Assembly: GCA_031431235.1 (NCBI GenBank)
Contig: JANPDA010000137.1
Location: forward strand, 1 to 36,571
Direction of reading: 5' to 3'
DNA length: 36,571 nucleotides
From: JANNSW01 sp031431235
Lineage (GTDB): Bacteria > Pseudomonadota > Alphaproteobacteria > Rhizobiales > Hyphomicrobiaceae
Part shown: in pieces, positions 7,176 to 14,968 of the stretch
How positions within the stretch are numbered: the first letter of the stretch is position 1
How the letters are laid out: each line of letters starts with the position of its first letter
Notes under the pieces: model-generated
The model's input: only the letters and a program-made list of their open reading frames with translations
Told to the model about the DNA's origin: nothing
Databases searched by the model: none
Program-made: the position numbers and the translations under genes

Positions 7176-8603
7176 ATGAAAGAACACGACTTGACCAATT
7201 TCACATCCCTCGGCCTCGATCCGGCGCTCCTGAAAGCCCTCGACGAGGAGGGCTACACCGTGCCGACACCGATCCAGGTCCAGGCCATTCCGGCTGTGCT
7301 CGCCGGCCGCGATCTGATCGGCATCGCCCAGACCGGCACCGGCAAGACGGCTGCCTTCGCGCTGCCGATCTTGCAGCGGCTCGCCGCCAACCGCCGCCGC
7401 GCGGCTCCCCATACGGCGCGCGCTCTCATTCTCGCGCCGACACGCGAGCTCGCAACCCAGATCAGCGAGAGCTTTGCAACCTACGGCCGGCATATGGGCC
7501 TCAGCGTCACCGTCGTGTTCGGCGGCGTCGGCCACCGGCCCCAGATCCGCGCGATGCAGCGCGGCGTCGATGTGCTGGTGGCGACACCCGGCCGGCTGCT
7601 CGATCATATGCAGGAAGGCAACATCATACTCTCCGCAGTCGAGACGCTGGTGCTCGACGAGGCCGACCAGATGCTCGACATGGGCTTCATCCCAGCGATC
7701 CGTCGCGTGCTGGCCAAGCTGCCGGCGAAGCGTCAGAACCTCTTCTTCTCGGCGACCATGGCGCATGCGTTCGGAGCGCTCGCCGCCGAGATCCTGCACG
7801 ATCCCCTGAAGGTTGCCGTCACCCCGGTCGCCAAGACCGCCGACAAGGTCCGCCAGCAGGTCATTCACGTGGAGAGCCAGAAGAAGAAGGCCCTCCTGGT
7901 CGAGCTGCTCAGTGATGCAGCCATGCGCCGCGCGCTGATTTTCACGCGCACGAAGCGGGGCGCCGACCGGGTCGCGCGGCATCTGGAGGGCGCCGGCATC
8001 GCCGTTGCCGCCATCCACGGCAACAAGAGCCAGGGCCAGCGCGAGGCAGCCCTCGGCGCGTTCAAGGCTGGCAACATCCGCGTGCTGGTCGCGACCGACA
8101 TCGCGGCCCGTGGCATCGACATCGACGAGGTCAGCCACGTCGTCAATTTCGAGCTGCCGAACATACCCGAAGCCTATGTGCATCGGATCGGCCGGACTGC
8201 GCGCGCTGGTGCCGACGGCATTGCGATCTCGCTGTGCGACGGCGAGGAGCGGGCTTATCTCAAGGACATCGAGAAGCTGACGCGCCAGACCATCCCAGCA
8301 CTCGACCGGCGCGGCGACCAGAAGCTGGTGGCCGAGGCGCGGACCTCCAGCTCGGAGGGTGGAGCCGGCCGTAGCCAGCGCTCGGGTGGCGGCCGTGGTG
8401 GTGCTGGCCAGGGCCAGCGCAGCCGGGCCCCTCAGCGCGCAGGCGGTGGTGGGGGAGCCGGCAGCGATGCTCGCCGCGGCGGTGGAGGTGGTGGTGGGCG
8501 CGATCGCAGCAGCGGTCCGGTGCCGACCCGCTTCTCGGCCAAGCCGAGCCGGCCGACCAGTGCCCACAGCCAGGCTCGCCAGCGGCCCACCAGTCCGCGG
8601 TGA
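7176..8603 (+). CDS. DEAD-box RNA helicase, RhlE-like
   Basis: 475 residues from the ATG at 7176. The Q motif is FTSLGLDPALLKAL...PTPIQ, motif I AQTGTGKT (51-58), Ia PTRELA, II DEAD (161-164), III FFSATM, and VI HRIGRTAR. The RecA-like core ends near residue 380. The last about 95 residues are a Gly/Arg/Ser-rich tail with runs of glycine, a flexible RNA-binding extension typical of RhlE and CsdA relatives. It acts in the cytoplasm in RNA remodelling, such as ribosome assembly or mRNA turnover. An upstream in-frame ATG at 7137 would add 13 residues (MIHAAASRAAASI), but conserved sequence starts at LTNFTSLGL, so the shorter form is preferred. Confidence 0.93.
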   Translation: MKEHDLTNFTSLGLDPALLKALDEEGYTVPTPIQVQAIPAVLAGRDLIGIAQTGTGKTAAFALPILQRLAANRRRAAPHTARALILAPTRELATQISESFATYGRHMGLSVTVVFGGVGHRPQIRAMQRGVDVLVATPGRLLDHMQEGNIILSAVETLVLDEADQMLDMGFIPAIRRVLAKLPAKRQNLFFSATMAHAFGALAAEILHDPLKVAVTPVAKTADKVRQQVIHVESQKKKALLVELLSDAAMRRALIFTRTKRGADRVARHLEGAGIAVAAIHGNKSQGQREAALGAFKAGNIRVLVATDIAARGIDIDEVSHVVNFELPNIPEAYVHRIGRTARAGADGIAISLCDGEERAYLKDIEKLTRQTIPALDRRGDQKLVAEARTSSSEGGAGRSQRSGGGRGGAGQGQRSRAPQRAGGGGGAGSDARRGGGGGGGRDRSSGPVPTRFSAKPSRPTSAHSQARQRPTSPR

Positions 8604-8735
8604 GGCGAGCCAAACCAAACACGCCAATGGCTGCGCATGCGGCGGCCATTGGCGGTCTGCGTCGCCTGCACGGGAGGCTGCGCCATGATAGAGTTGCATC
8701 CGATGGACGTGGTTTCGCACCGAAAGGAGCCTGCC

Positions 8736-9641
8736 ATGAGCGTGGACGCTTCAACGAAAGCCCTGCCGACCGACATGACCGTCGCGCCAGAGGTCAAGGG
8801 GTTCTTCGATCGCGACACCAACACCATCAGCTATATCGTCAGGGATCCATCCTCGACCGCGTGTGCCGTCATCGATTCGGTGATGGACATCGACTATGCG
8901 GCCGGTCGGATCTCGTTCCACTCGGCCGACAGGCTCATCGAGCACGTGCGGGCAAACGGGCTCGAGGTCGAGTGGCTGATCGAGACCCACGCCCATGCCG
9001 ACCACCTCTCGGCAGCCCCCTATATCCAGCAGCACCTCGGCGGCCAAATCGGCATCGGCGAGCACATCACCATCGTGCAGGACGTGTTCGGCAAGATCTT
9101 CAACGAGGGCACCGAGTTCCAGCGCGATGGCAGCCAGTTCGACCGGCTGTTCAAGGATGGCGACACCTATCGGATCGGCAACCTGCCCGCGTTCGCCATT
9201 CACACGCCGGGCCACACGCCCGCCTGCATGACGCATGTGATCGGGGACGCGGCCTTCGTCGGCGACACGCTGTTCATGCCGGATGGCGGCTCGGCGCGGG
9301 CCGACTTCCCCGGCGGCGACGCGCGCGTGCTCTACCGCTCGATCCGCCGCGTCTTGTCGCTGCCGCCCCGGATGCGGCTCTTCATTTGCCATGACTATGG
9401 TCCCAACGGCCGGGAGATCCGATGGGAGACGAGCGTCGCGGAAGAACGGGCACACAACACCCACGCCCGCGACGGCATCGGCGAGGACGAGTTCGTGGCC
9501 ATGCGCACGGCCCGCGACAAGACGCTCGGCATGCCCAAACTCATCATCCCATCGATCCAGGTCAACATCCGCGCGGGTCACCTGCCCGAGCCCGACCGCA
9601 GCGGCAGACGCTTCCTCAAAGTGCCGGTGAACGGACTATGA
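8736..9641 (+). CDS. MBL-fold hydrolase, persulfide dioxygenase-like (Blh/ETHE1 type)
   Basis: 301 residues from the ATG at 8736, which has an excellent AAAGGAG (8723-8729) six bases upstream; longer in-frame starts lack this. The metal site is clear: HAHADH (85-90), H160 in HTPGHTPACM, D177 in FVGDTLF, and H219 in FICHDYGPNG. The last motif, with YGPNGREIRWETSV, is the pattern of Blh and related ETHE1-like persulfide dioxygenases, which oxidise glutathione persulfide to sulfite in sulfide detoxification. Blh genes often sit with the repressor gene bigR and a sulfur-transfer membrane protein, but neither is next to it here. A separate rhodanese gene occurs at 33932. The substrate is inferred from family, not shown. 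Confidence 0.85.
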   Translation: MSVDASTKALPTDMTVAPEVKGFFDRDTNTISYIVRDPSSTACAVIDSVMDIDYAAGRISFHSADRLIEHVRANGLEVEWLIETHAHADHLSAAPYIQQHLGGQIGIGEHITIVQDVFGKIFNEGTEFQRDGSQFDRLFKDGDTYRIGNLPAFAIHTPGHTPACMTHVIGDAAFVGDTLFMPDGGSARADFPGGDARVLYRSIRRVLSLPPRMRLFICHDYGPNGREIRWETSVAEERAHNTHARDGIGEDEFVAMRTARDKTLGMPKLIIPSIQVNIRAGHLPEPDRSGRRFLKVPVNGL

Positions 9642-9721
9642 GCCCGCTCGCGCAGTTGCCCACAGATTGCGCTTGACAGAAGGCCCCAATATTTGCCCGA
9701 ATCAGGTGACTGACGTAGCCT

Positions 9722-9742
9722 CCCGATCGAAGTGTGATCGGG
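9722..9742. promoter_or_regulatory. Short perfect palindrome upstream of the TPR-SPOR gene
   Basis: CCCGATC (9722-9728) and GATCGGG (9736-9742) are perfect inverted arms around a 7-base spacer, 21 bases before the ATG at 9764. It could be an operator half-site pair or a leader hairpin covering the translation start region. No specific regulator is indicated. Confidence 0.35.
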
Positions 9743-9763
9743 TACGAAACGGGGGCTGACGCC

Positions 9764-11221
9764 ATGCCGAAGAAACGGCGCCATACGCTGGCGATTGTTC
9801 TCCTTGCCTGCTCGATTGCAGGTGGGGCACTCGCTGCTGGCGGGCCGCTCGATCCCGGTCTGAAAGCGATGAAGGCTGGCAAGCTCGATGCCGCGATCAA
9901 GGCTTTCACCGAGGCCCTCGCCACCAAATCGACGGCTGGCCCCGACCTCGCCAAGGCCTACTACTATCGCGGGGTCGCCTACTCCAAGGCCGGTAAACCT
10001 GCCCAGACCATTGCCGACCTGACCAACGCCCTTTGGCTGAAGGGTGGCTTGACTGACGGCGAGCGTCAGGCCGCGCTGACGACGCGGGCGGCCGCCTACG
10101 AGCAGATGGGCATTGCCGCGCGCGCCCAGGCGGATCTGGCGGAGGCCGCGCGCCTGTCCGGTGGGGCAGGGCAGCAACCCGCCGGTGCGGCGGCCGCAAC
10201 CGCTCCAGCCGGAACCGGCTCGCTGGTTGCCCAGCCGCAGGCCAAAGCAACCAAGATGGCCGTATCGAGCTGGCAGGCCAATGCCTCCACCAGTGAGACG
10301 GTTGCCCCTCCGCTTGCGGCGGTGCCGGCGGCAGATGCATCGACGGCCAGCAGCTCCGCGGCCCAATCGAATGGTGGCGTTGGCGGGTTCTTCTCGAACC
10401 TGTTCTCCAGCGGCTCCAGCGACAATCCGGCGGATGCGACAACAGCTACGTCGAGCAGCTCGCGGCGCGATGACGATACGGCCGGCTCCGTTCGCAGCGG
10501 TGCCCGCACACGTGACGACGGCACGGCCCCGTCGACGGGCACCAGCTCCGCCGCTGCGATTACGCCCCAAATCTCGGCGCAAGCACCAATGGTCGCGGCC
10601 GCTCCAGTGAGTGCTCAGATCCCGGCTGCGCCCGCTGTCGTGGCGGCTTCGACCAAGACCAAGCAAACGGCGGTCGACGTGTCCGTCGACGCGCCGGCCG
10701 AGGAGCCGGCTGCTTGGCAGACCAGCATCGCCGATGTGGCCCCCGCGCCTGCCACGGTGCCGGCGCCCGCTTCCGCGCCGGTTGCCGAGTCGAGCTCGGG
10801 GATCGGTGGCTTCTTCCAGAGCATCTTCGGCGGATCGAGCTCGAGTGCAGGCCGCGCCAGCGACAAGACCGAGACCGCAAGCATTGCCGTCCCGTCGACT
10901 TCGGCATCCACCACCGGTTCGGCCGAGGCTCTGCCCTGGTCGGCCAGCGCCAACCCGGCCGCAACCGAGGCCCACATGCTGCAAGTCGCTTCAGTGCGCT
11001 CACCCGACGAGGCCAAGGCGATCGTTGCGGCTCTGCAGCAGAAACAAGGCCCGCTGCTCGCGACCCATGCCGTCTCGCCCGAGATCGTGCCGCAAGTGCT
11101 GGGCAGCATGGGTACGTTCTATCAGGTGACGCTTGGTCCCTTTGCCGACGAGCGCACGTCGCTGAAAGCCTGCAATGGCCTGAAGCGCTCGGGTTTCGAC
11201 TGCTTCCTGATGGTGCGTTGA
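9764..11221 (+). CDS. Exported TPR and SPOR domain protein with long disordered linker
   Basis: 485 residues from the ATG at 9764, chosen because MPKKRRHTLAIVLLACSIAG is a good signal peptide and GGGGG lies upstream. Residues 29-130 form TPR-like helix pairs (LDPGLKAMKAGKLDAAIKAF, then LAKAYYYRGVAYSKAGKPAQ). Residues 131-400 are low complexity (Ala/Ser/Thr/Pro). The C-terminal 404-485 is a SPOR-type domain: HMLQVASVRSPDEAKAIVAA and TFYQVTLGPFADERTSLKAC, with C470 and C480 as a possible disulfide. SPOR domains bind peptidoglycan stripped of peptide stems, often at division sites, so a periplasmic or outer-membrane role in the cell wall is likely. A motif GGFF(S/Q)(N/S)(L/I)F occurs twice in the linker (207-214, 348-355). 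Confidence 0.82.
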   Translation: MPKKRRHTLAIVLLACSIAGGALAAGGPLDPGLKAMKAGKLDAAIKAFTEALATKSTAGPDLAKAYYYRGVAYSKAGKPAQTIADLTNALWLKGGLTDGERQAALTTRAAAYEQMGIAARAQADLAEAARLSGGAGQQPAGAAAATAPAGTGSLVAQPQAKATKMAVSSWQANASTSETVAPPLAAVPAADASTASSSAAQSNGGVGGFFSNLFSSGSSDNPADATTATSSSSRRDDDTAGSVRSGARTRDDGTAPSTGTSSAAAITPQISAQAPMVAAAPVSAQIPAAPAVVAASTKTKQTAVDVSVDAPAEEPAAWQTSIADVAPAPATVPAPASAPVAESSSGIGGFFQSIFGGSSSSAGRASDKTETASIAVPSTSASTTGSAEALPWSASANPAATEAHMLQVASVRSPDEAKAIVAALQQKQGPLLATHAVSPEIVPQVLGSMGTFYQVTLGPFADERTSLKACNGLKRSGFDCFLMVR

Positions 11222-11367
11222 GCCGATCGGGTCGACCGGGTCCATACTCCGCCGAAACCCCTTGCATTGCTGCGGGGTCGACCCATGTGCGAGCGGGGGC
11301 GCTCCGTGCTATAGGCTGGAGCTGCATCGCGATCCCAAGCGGGCGGCGCGGAGGGTTGTTTGGCACC

Positions 11368-12165
11368 ATGAACCGACGTGATGGCGGAGCTGAAACCGGT
11401 GCGACGAGTGAGCAGCCGCTCGCCCGGCTGACGCAGGCCAGTGGCTCGCCGCCCAAACGCAAGATCGGCTCACGGCTCAGGAACTACTTTCTGACCGGCC
11501 TCATCATCGTCGGCCCCGTTGCCATCACCGTCAACATCGTCTGGTGGTTCATCAATGCGGTCGATGCCTGGGTCAAGCCGCTGATGCCCGACTTCGAGGC
11601 CTGGCTCAGTCGTGTGCTGCCGGCCGACTATCAGATCCCGGAAGGCTTGAGCCAATCGATCCCCGGCTTCGGCCTGCTGTTCGCGATCGCTGGCCTCACC
11701 ATCATCGGCGCGCTCACGGCGAACCTGCTCGGCCGCACCATCATCAGCTATGGCGAATCGATGCTGGCGCGGATGCCGGTCGTGCGCAACGTCTACAGCG
11801 GCCTGAAACAGATCTTCGAGACAGTGCTTTCCGAGAGCGGCAACTCATTCCAGAAAGTCGGCTTGGTCGAGTTCCCGCGCAAGGGCATGTGGTCGATCGT
11901 CTTTATCGCCGGCGCAAGTCGGGGCGAGATCGACGTGCGCCTCAATGGCGGGGAGCCGACCGTGTGCGCGTTCCTGCCCTGCACGCCCAATCCGACGACC
12001 GGCTATCTCATCTACGTGCCCAAGAACGAGGTGATCGAGCTCGACATGAAGATCGAGGAGGCGGCCAAGCTCGTGATCTCGGCCGGCCTGATCACGCCCG
12101 AGTTTCCCCGTGCCAGCGACAAGATCACGATCGCCGAGGCGTCCAGGCGAGCAGGCGGCGCTTGA
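11368..12165 (+). CDS. DUF502 family inner-membrane protein
   Basis: 265 residues from the ATG at 11368. After about 35 polar residues comes a transmembrane helix (LRNYFLTGLIIVGPVAITVN), then a second (FGLLFAIAGLTIIGALTANL). The segment MPVVRNVYSGLKQIFETVL and a soluble beta-rich C-terminus follow: VGLVEFPRKGMWSIVFIAG, then FLPCTPNPTTGYLIYVPKNE. This order is diagnostic of DUF502, a widespread bacterial and plant membrane family without an established biochemical function. It is 146 bases from the TPR-SPOR gene and convergent with the CoA ligase gene, leaving only 28 bases between their stops. Confidence 0.9.
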   Translation: MNRRDGGAETGATSEQPLARLTQASGSPPKRKIGSRLRNYFLTGLIIVGPVAITVNIVWWFINAVDAWVKPLMPDFEAWLSRVLPADYQIPEGLSQSIPGFGLLFAIAGLTIIGALTANLLGRTIISYGESMLARMPVVRNVYSGLKQIFETVLSESGNSFQKVGLVEFPRKGMWSIVFIAGASRGEIDVRLNGGEPTVCAFLPCTPNPTTGYLIYVPKNEVIELDMKIEEAAKLVISAGLITPEFPRASDKITIAEASRRAGGA

Positions 12166-12193
12166 CGGTCCCGGTCAGCGGGCCCCGCACGCA

Positions 12194-13813
12194 TCACCCG
12201 ATGCGGTCACGCTTGACGATGATGCCCTCCGCCTCGCGGTCGAACACGCCGCTGACGCCGATGCCTTCGGTGCGCAGGGTGGATTTCTGCACCTTTTGGG
12301 TCTGAGTATAGGGCAACCGCTGCATCACGCGCACATAGCGCGGCACCATGAAGTAGGGAACGCGCGGGATCAGAAACTCGATCAGCTCGCGCGGCGTGAT
12401 GGTCTCGCCTGGCTTGGGCTCGAGCGCGACCATCACGTCGTCCTCGCCGAGCGCGCTCTTGACGGCAATGGCGGCGGCATTGGCGATCGCAGGATGCCGC
12501 AGGACCTCGCCCTCCAGCTCGGCGGAGGAGATGTTCTCGCCGCGCCGCCGGATCGAATCCTTGGCGCGATCGAGGAACAGATAACCCCCATCGGCGTCGC
12601 GGCGCAGGATGTCGCCGGTATGGAACCAGCCATTGCGCCAGACCCTGGCGGTCGCCTCCGGCATGGCGTGATAGCCAGGTGTCAGGATGAAGGGCAGGTC
12701 GCAGCGCACGACGAGCTCGCCTGCTACCCCCTCGGGCACTTCGCAATCGTGCTCGTCGACGAGGCGGATGTCGAAGCCCGGCCAACCCTGCCACTGGCTG
12801 CCGCAGTAGCCGTGGGGCCTGGGCTCGCCAACGATGGGACCCGAGGCAATGACGGAGGGCATCTCGGTCATGTCGAGCTGGGTGTAGATGGTGAGGCCGA
12901 ACCGGCTGGCGAAGGCTGCGGGATCGGCATCCAGGGGCTGCTGGATCACATGGCGCAGCGGATGATTGCGATCATCTGGCTGCGCCGGCTGCTTCATCAG
13001 GAAGGTCGAGATCGAGCCGAGCATCAGGCAGCTGGTCGAGCCGGTGCGGCGGACATCGCTCCAGAATGTCTGCGTCCGGTATTCCTTCAATAGCGTCATC
13101 GAGGCGCCGAGCCCGATCACGCCGAAGGTGATGTAGGCGCCGCCGAGGTGATGATAGGGCAGCGTCAGCATGAAGCGGTCGTCGGGCCCCATGTAGCGCA
13201 GCGCCATCCGGCTCATGACGGCCGTGTGCACGTGCGGGCAGATCACGCCTTTCGAGGGACCGGTGGTCCCGGAGGTGTAGAAGATGCCGTGCGGCTCGTG
13301 GGCGGCGACCGGCGGCGAGGGCGGATCGAACGCTTCGGCCGGCGCTTCGAGCACCGCTTCGCTCAGGAGCTCGAGCCCCGGTGGAACCGGCCCCGAGCCT
13401 CCGACGAGCACGATGCGGTCGAGCTGGCCGCAATCGACAGCGCCGAGCCGGTCGGCCAGGCCCGAATGACAGATGATCAGCCGGGCACCGCTGTTGGCGA
13501 TGACGTGCGCGAGCGAGGCACCCTTCGAGGCGGTGTTGATCGGCACCAGCACGCCACCCAGATAGCCGAGCGCGAGATGGATGCGCAGGATCTCCGGACC
13601 ACTCGGCAGCCAGACGAGCACGAGCTCACCACGGACGATGCCGAGGCGCTGCAGACCGGCCGCCGTTCGCAGCGCGAGCTGCCGAGCCTCCCCATAGGTC
13701 CAGATCGAGTCGTCGGAGAAGACGACGAGAGGCTTGTCGCCGCGCGTTCGGCACTGGGCATCCAGCATTGCGGGAAGAACGCATTCCTCGGGCGGGGGCA
13801 GCGATCCGGTCAT
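12194..13813 (-). CDS. AMP-forming acyl-CoA ligase (ANL superfamily, CaiC-like)
   Basis: 539 residues. The ATP-binding loop is YTSGTTGPSKG (179-189). Further ANL motifs are YGEARQLALRTAAGLQRLG near the N-terminus, GWFHTGDILRRDADGGYLFL with the hinge region after it (RAKDSIRRRGENISSAELE), and the catalytic C-terminal lysine region PYTQTQKVQKSTLR. Such enzymes adenylate a carboxylic acid and then form its CoA thioester. The nearest functional type by overall pattern is crotonobetaine/carnitine-CoA ligase, but the acid cannot be told from sequence. Its ATG overlaps the stop of the CoA-transferase gene by four bases (ATGA), so the two are translationally coupled and probably process the same substrate. 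Confidence 0.9.
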   Translation of the reverse strand: MTGSLPPPEECVLPAMLDAQCRTRGDKPLVVFSDDSIWTYGEARQLALRTAAGLQRLGIVRGELVLVWLPSGPEILRIHLALGYLGGVLVPINTASKGASLAHVIANSGARLIICHSGLADRLGAVDCGQLDRIVLVGGSGPVPPGLELLSEAVLEAPAEAFDPPSPPVAAHEPHGIFYTSGTTGPSKGVICPHVHTAVMSRMALRYMGPDDRFMLTLPYHHLGGAYITFGVIGLGASMTLLKEYRTQTFWSDVRRTGSTSCLMLGSISTFLMKQPAQPDDRNHPLRHVIQQPLDADPAAFASRFGLTIYTQLDMTEMPSVIASGPIVGEPRPHGYCGSQWQGWPGFDIRLVDEHDCEVPEGVAGELVVRCDLPFILTPGYHAMPEATARVWRNGWFHTGDILRRDADGGYLFLDRAKDSIRRRGENISSAELEGEVLRHPAIANAAAIAVKSALGEDDVMVALEPKPGETITPRELIEFLIPRVPYFMVPRYVRVMQRLPYTQTQKVQKSTLRTEGIGVSGVFDREAEGIIVKRDRIG

Positions 13814-14937
13814 GGCGAACGGGCCTGCTGCCAGCTCGCGATCGCCGTCGCGAGAGCGATCTCGACCGGTGCCGCCCGCCGTTGCGGTGGCGCTCCCTCG
13901 ATCCAGGCAGGAAACAGCGCTTCGACCACCGGTCCGCCGCTATCCGAGAAGGCGAGCATGGCCCGGTCGCGGATCTGGGGATGCTCGGCGATCTCGGTCA
14001 GCTCGAGCACGGGCTCATAGCAGCAGTCGAGGGATCCGAGCACCGCATTCCAATGGGCGAGAGGCCGGCTGGCGAAGACGGTACCGAGATCACCCATGAG
14101 ATCGTCCTGTGGCACCGGCTCGTCGAACCTCGCCAGCAGATCGGGGCGTCCGATCGCCTCGCAGATGATCCGCCAGTACCGTTCCTCGGCGCCCGCGAGC
14201 GTCAGGAAGCGGTCGTCCGCGGTGCGATAGATGCGGTAGGCCGCATGGCCGCCCATGGTGCTGGACCGCCCGCGCGCCGTCTCGCTGCCCTTGCGGAAGG
14301 CATCGGTCAGCAGCCAGGACTGCCAGCCGAGCACCACATCGGTGATGCCGATATCGATGAAGGTCCCCTTGCCGGTCCGGCTGCGGCCGAACAGGGCCGC
14401 TGCGATCGAGGTGGCGGCGAGCTGGGCGGAGGCATAGTCGGCGACGGGCGGGCTGGTCGCGACGGGCGCCTCGGGCGTGCCGGAAATGACGAGGCCGCCG
14501 GCGATCGCCATGTAGCCGAGATCGTGGCCGGAACGCCGGGCATAGGGACCGGTCTGGCCATAGCCCGAGAGGGCGCAATGAATGAGCCGGGGGTTGGCGG
14601 CAGCAAGCTCGGCGCGCCCGAGCCCCAAGCGTTCCAGCACACCTGGACGATAGGATTCGAGCAGGACGTCGGCGCGGGCGATCAGCTCGAGCACACAATC
14701 GCGCTCGCGAGCATCCTTGAGGTTCGCCAGCACGATGCGCTTGCCGCCATTCATCACCGCATGGAACACGGAGCCGGCATCGCCCGAAGGCGGGAATTGG
14801 CGCATGGGATCGCCGGCTGGAGGCTCGACCTTCACCACGTCAGCGCCAAGATCGGCAAGCAGCAGCGAAGCGTAGGGGCCAGGGATGAACTGGCTCAGAT
14901 CGACAACCCTGATCCCGTGCAGAAACTGGTGAGTCAT
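13810..14937 (-). CDS. Class III CoA-transferase (CaiB/BaiF family)
   Basis: 375 residues, close to the usual 380-400. The start HGIRVVDLSQFIPGPYASLL is the typical family opening, followed by LADLGADVVKVEPPAGDPMR and the region LIHCALSGYGQTGPYARRSG with GHDLGYMAIAGG, where the catalytic aspartate of the family is expected. The C-terminal domain contains LMGDLGTVFASRPLAHWNAV. These enzymes move CoA between carboxylic acids, for example in carnitine, oxalate or bile-acid metabolism. It starts 31 bases after the ParA-like gene ends on the same strand and overlaps the ligase gene by four bases. Substrate unknown; the pairing suggests catabolism of an uncommon acid. Confidence 0.92.
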   Translation of the reverse strand: MTHQFLHGIRVVDLSQFIPGPYASLLLADLGADVVKVEPPAGDPMRQFPPSGDAGSVFHAVMNGGKRIVLANLKDARERDCVLELIARADVLLESYRPGVLERLGLGRAELAAANPRLIHCALSGYGQTGPYARRSGHDLGYMAIAGGLVISGTPEAPVATSPPVADYASAQLAATSIAAALFGRSRTGKGTFIDIGITDVVLGWQSWLLTDAFRKGSETARGRSSTMGGHAAYRIYRTADDRFLTLAGAEERYWRIICEAIGRPDLLARFDEPVPQDDLMGDLGTVFASRPLAHWNAVLGSLDCCYEPVLELTEIAEHPQIRDRAMLAFSDSGGPVVEALFPAWIEGAPPQRRAAPVEIALATAIASWQQARSP

Positions 14938-14968
14938 GCGGCGTTCCCAGGCTGGCCTTGCCGGGCGC

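Noticed and set aside
9673..9678. TTGACA as the -35 of a promoter for the TPR-SPOR gene.
   Set aside because: No acceptable -10 lies 16-18 bases downstream (the sequence there is CCCGAA).
11224..11282. GGGTCGACC at 11227 and again near 11275 as a regulatory inverted repeat before the DUF502 gene.
   Set aside because: GTCGAC is itself palindromic and frequent in such GC-rich DNA; spacing is long and no structure is convincing.
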